Positions 63,293-64,000 of a DNA stretch of 64,000 bases are shown here, piece by piece. Position numbers and translations under genes: made by a program. The number at the start of each line of letters is the position of its first letter. Positions within the stretch are counted from its first letter, which is position 1. The notes beneath the pieces were generated by a model. That model had not been told where the DNA came from. It searched no databases and saw only the letters and a list, made by a program, of their open reading frames with translations. The DNA comes from an uncultured bacterium (GTDB lineage: Bacteria > Bacillota_I > Bacilli_A > RF39 > UBA660). Location: assembly GCA_946560065.1 (NCBI GenBank), contig CAMNUE010000002.1, forward strand, positions 1 to 64,000, in the 5' to 3' direction.

Positions 63293-63799
63293 TTAATATA
63301 AAAAATATTTAGTATTATCAAGAACTGAAAAAAACAATTTCATAATAGAATCCATTTCTAAATTATCGTTAGTTTTAACTCCACAAGATAAAGTAATTTC
63401 ATAAAAATAATTACTCCTACTATCTACAAAATAAGCTACTAATTGTCTAATAGTCTTAGAATTATTTATAATAATTTCTTGATTATAAATTTTAAAATTA
63501 AAATAATCAGTTTTATAATCTTTCAAGAAATTAATATTGCACGAACTATTTAAATTGTTAACTATTTCATAAGAAGAGGTTACATTCTTTTCAATTCTTT
63601 CCTTAAAAGAATCACTATTTAATTCCCCATCTGTTAAAAATTGTTCCATCACATTTCCATCACTTGCCACAAATATAACATTATTATCTTCCACATTAAT
63701 TAACTTTAATCCTTCTAATATCGGAACATTAATATTACTTCTCTCTAAATATTTATTAGCTTTCTTAGCTATTTCCATTATCTTATCTATTTTCTCCAT
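63293..63799 (-). CDS. Unknown protein, weakly sliding-clamp-like
   Basis: 168 aa from the ATG at 63799, after AAGGAG; the track adds 11 residues. The N-terminus (IAKKANKYLERSNINVPILEGLKLINVEDNNVIFVASDGNVMEQF) recalls the first domain of the DNA polymerase III beta clamp. There the helix, an 'IPIL-x-G' turn and an 'LTATD' strand occur at similar spacing. The rest does not match and only one domain's worth is present. The likeness could be chance. Confidence 0.4.
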   Translation of the reverse strand: MEKIDKIMEIAKKANKYLERSNINVPILEGLKLINVEDNNVIFVASDGNVMEQFLTDGELNSDSFKERIEKNVTSSYEIVNNLNSSCNINFLKDYKTDYFNFKIYNQEIIINNSKTIRQLVAYFVDSRSNYFYEITLSCGVKTNDNLEMDSIMKLFFSVLDNTKYFLY

Positions 63800-63813
63800 A
63801 AATTGCTCCTTCA

Positions 63814-64000
63814 TTATTCTGAAAAGCTCCACATTTGAACAGCTTCACTAGCAACAAGATCTTTATCCCATGTTTGATTTGATCTTTCTTCACTACCAGG
63901 ATCAGCAACAGTTATTTGGCCATTTTCATCAACACCAGTTAAAACAATGAAATGTCCTGCTGAAGTAAAATGTCCTGGTCCCATTGAAGTAATAATAGTT
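63814..64000 (-). CDS. C39-family peptidase, C-terminal part cut by window edge
   Basis: The minus-strand frame ends with TAA at 63816-63814. The visible 61 residues contain TSMGPGHFTSAGHFIVLTG (the catalytic His region) and ITVADPGSEERSNQTWDKDL, where the NDPNS/ADPGS Asp completes the papain-like C39_2 active site. The N-terminal signal and catalytic Cys lie beyond the window. Such proteins are secreted cysteine peptidases or amidase-like enzymes of Bacillota. Confidence 0.75.
   Translation of the reverse strand, partial: TIITSMGPGHFTSAGHFIVLTGVDENGQITVADPGSEERSNQTWDKDLVASEAVQMWSFSE

Overview
The window is a very AT-rich, low-GC Bacillota-type chromosome segment. Genus is not determinable by eye. 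A gut Bacilli/Erysipelotrichia-like spore-former is my best guess, based on SpoVAC-AD-AE with a sporulation-type sigma factor, an anaerobic ribonucleotide reductase operon, sortase-assembled pili, a PASTA kinase, and standard-code genes with strong AGGAGG-type ribosome sites. From about 15.4 kb onward almost everything is on the minus strand. The exceptions are an acyltransferase, an RNHCP protein and a Crp/Fnr regulator.

Region 1 (1-7.5 kb) is an integrative mobilisable element that starts left of the window. It carries a MobV relaxase, small membrane and accessory proteins, an XRE repressor with a divergent operator region, two small winged-helix proteins, an SSB-like protein, a short SHOCT-like ORF and a large serine recombinase. 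Two stretches between its genes (2334-2520 and 4041-4267) fold into multi-stem RNAs that end in terminators. The element sits inside a second serine recombinase gene, whose N-terminal half remains at 7473-7955.

Region 2 (7.5-15 kb) is an older accessory region bounded by two 'small ~90-aa protein + large serine recombinase' modules (8899-7473 and 15001-12828). Its cargo is a TmrB-like P-loop protein, a membrane OB-fold protein, a SHOCT membrane protein and an SPFH/zinc-ribbon/SHOCT protein. The most unusual feature of the window lies at 8061-8613. Four tandem promoter-like units each carry a 21-nt inverted repeat at the predicted start site, an (extended) -10 box, no recognisable -35 box, and upstream tetranucleotides repeated once per helical turn (11 bp, or 12 bp in one unit). 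The repeated word differs between units (GTTG, GTAA, GCAA, GTAT). A factor-independent terminator then precedes the truncated recombinase. I know of no described system with this layout.

Region 3 (15-32.6 kb) is chromosomal. It contains tRNA-Thr and tRNA-Leu, scpAB, an acyltransferase and an RNHCP protein. A sortase B cluster includes an NPKT-ended surface protein and a GH3 hydrolase. A sigma factor-spoVAC-spoVAD-spoVAE operon follows. The nrdD-nrdG-NDT-like-dut operon faces a Crp/Fnr regulator, with a matching palindrome in front of each. Two conserved small proteins and tex complete the region.

Region 4 (32.7-42.5 kb) is a pilus operon: ancillary pilin with LPNTG, small pilin with LPNTY, major pilin with LPFTG, class C sortase, class B sortase, and a 1.2k-residue vWA protein without a sorting signal. 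A strong promoter lies in front.

Region 5 (42.5-64 kb) is housekeeping: rpe, rsgA, prkC, prpC, rlmN, lemA with two DUF3137 proteins (one frameshifted at an A-AAA-AAG heptamer), fmt, priA, rseP, cdsA, uppS, khpA and rpsP, plus paralogous methyltransferase-like genes. It ends with an IS-derived deletion remnant, a weak clamp-like ORF and the 3' end of a C39-type peptidase gene.
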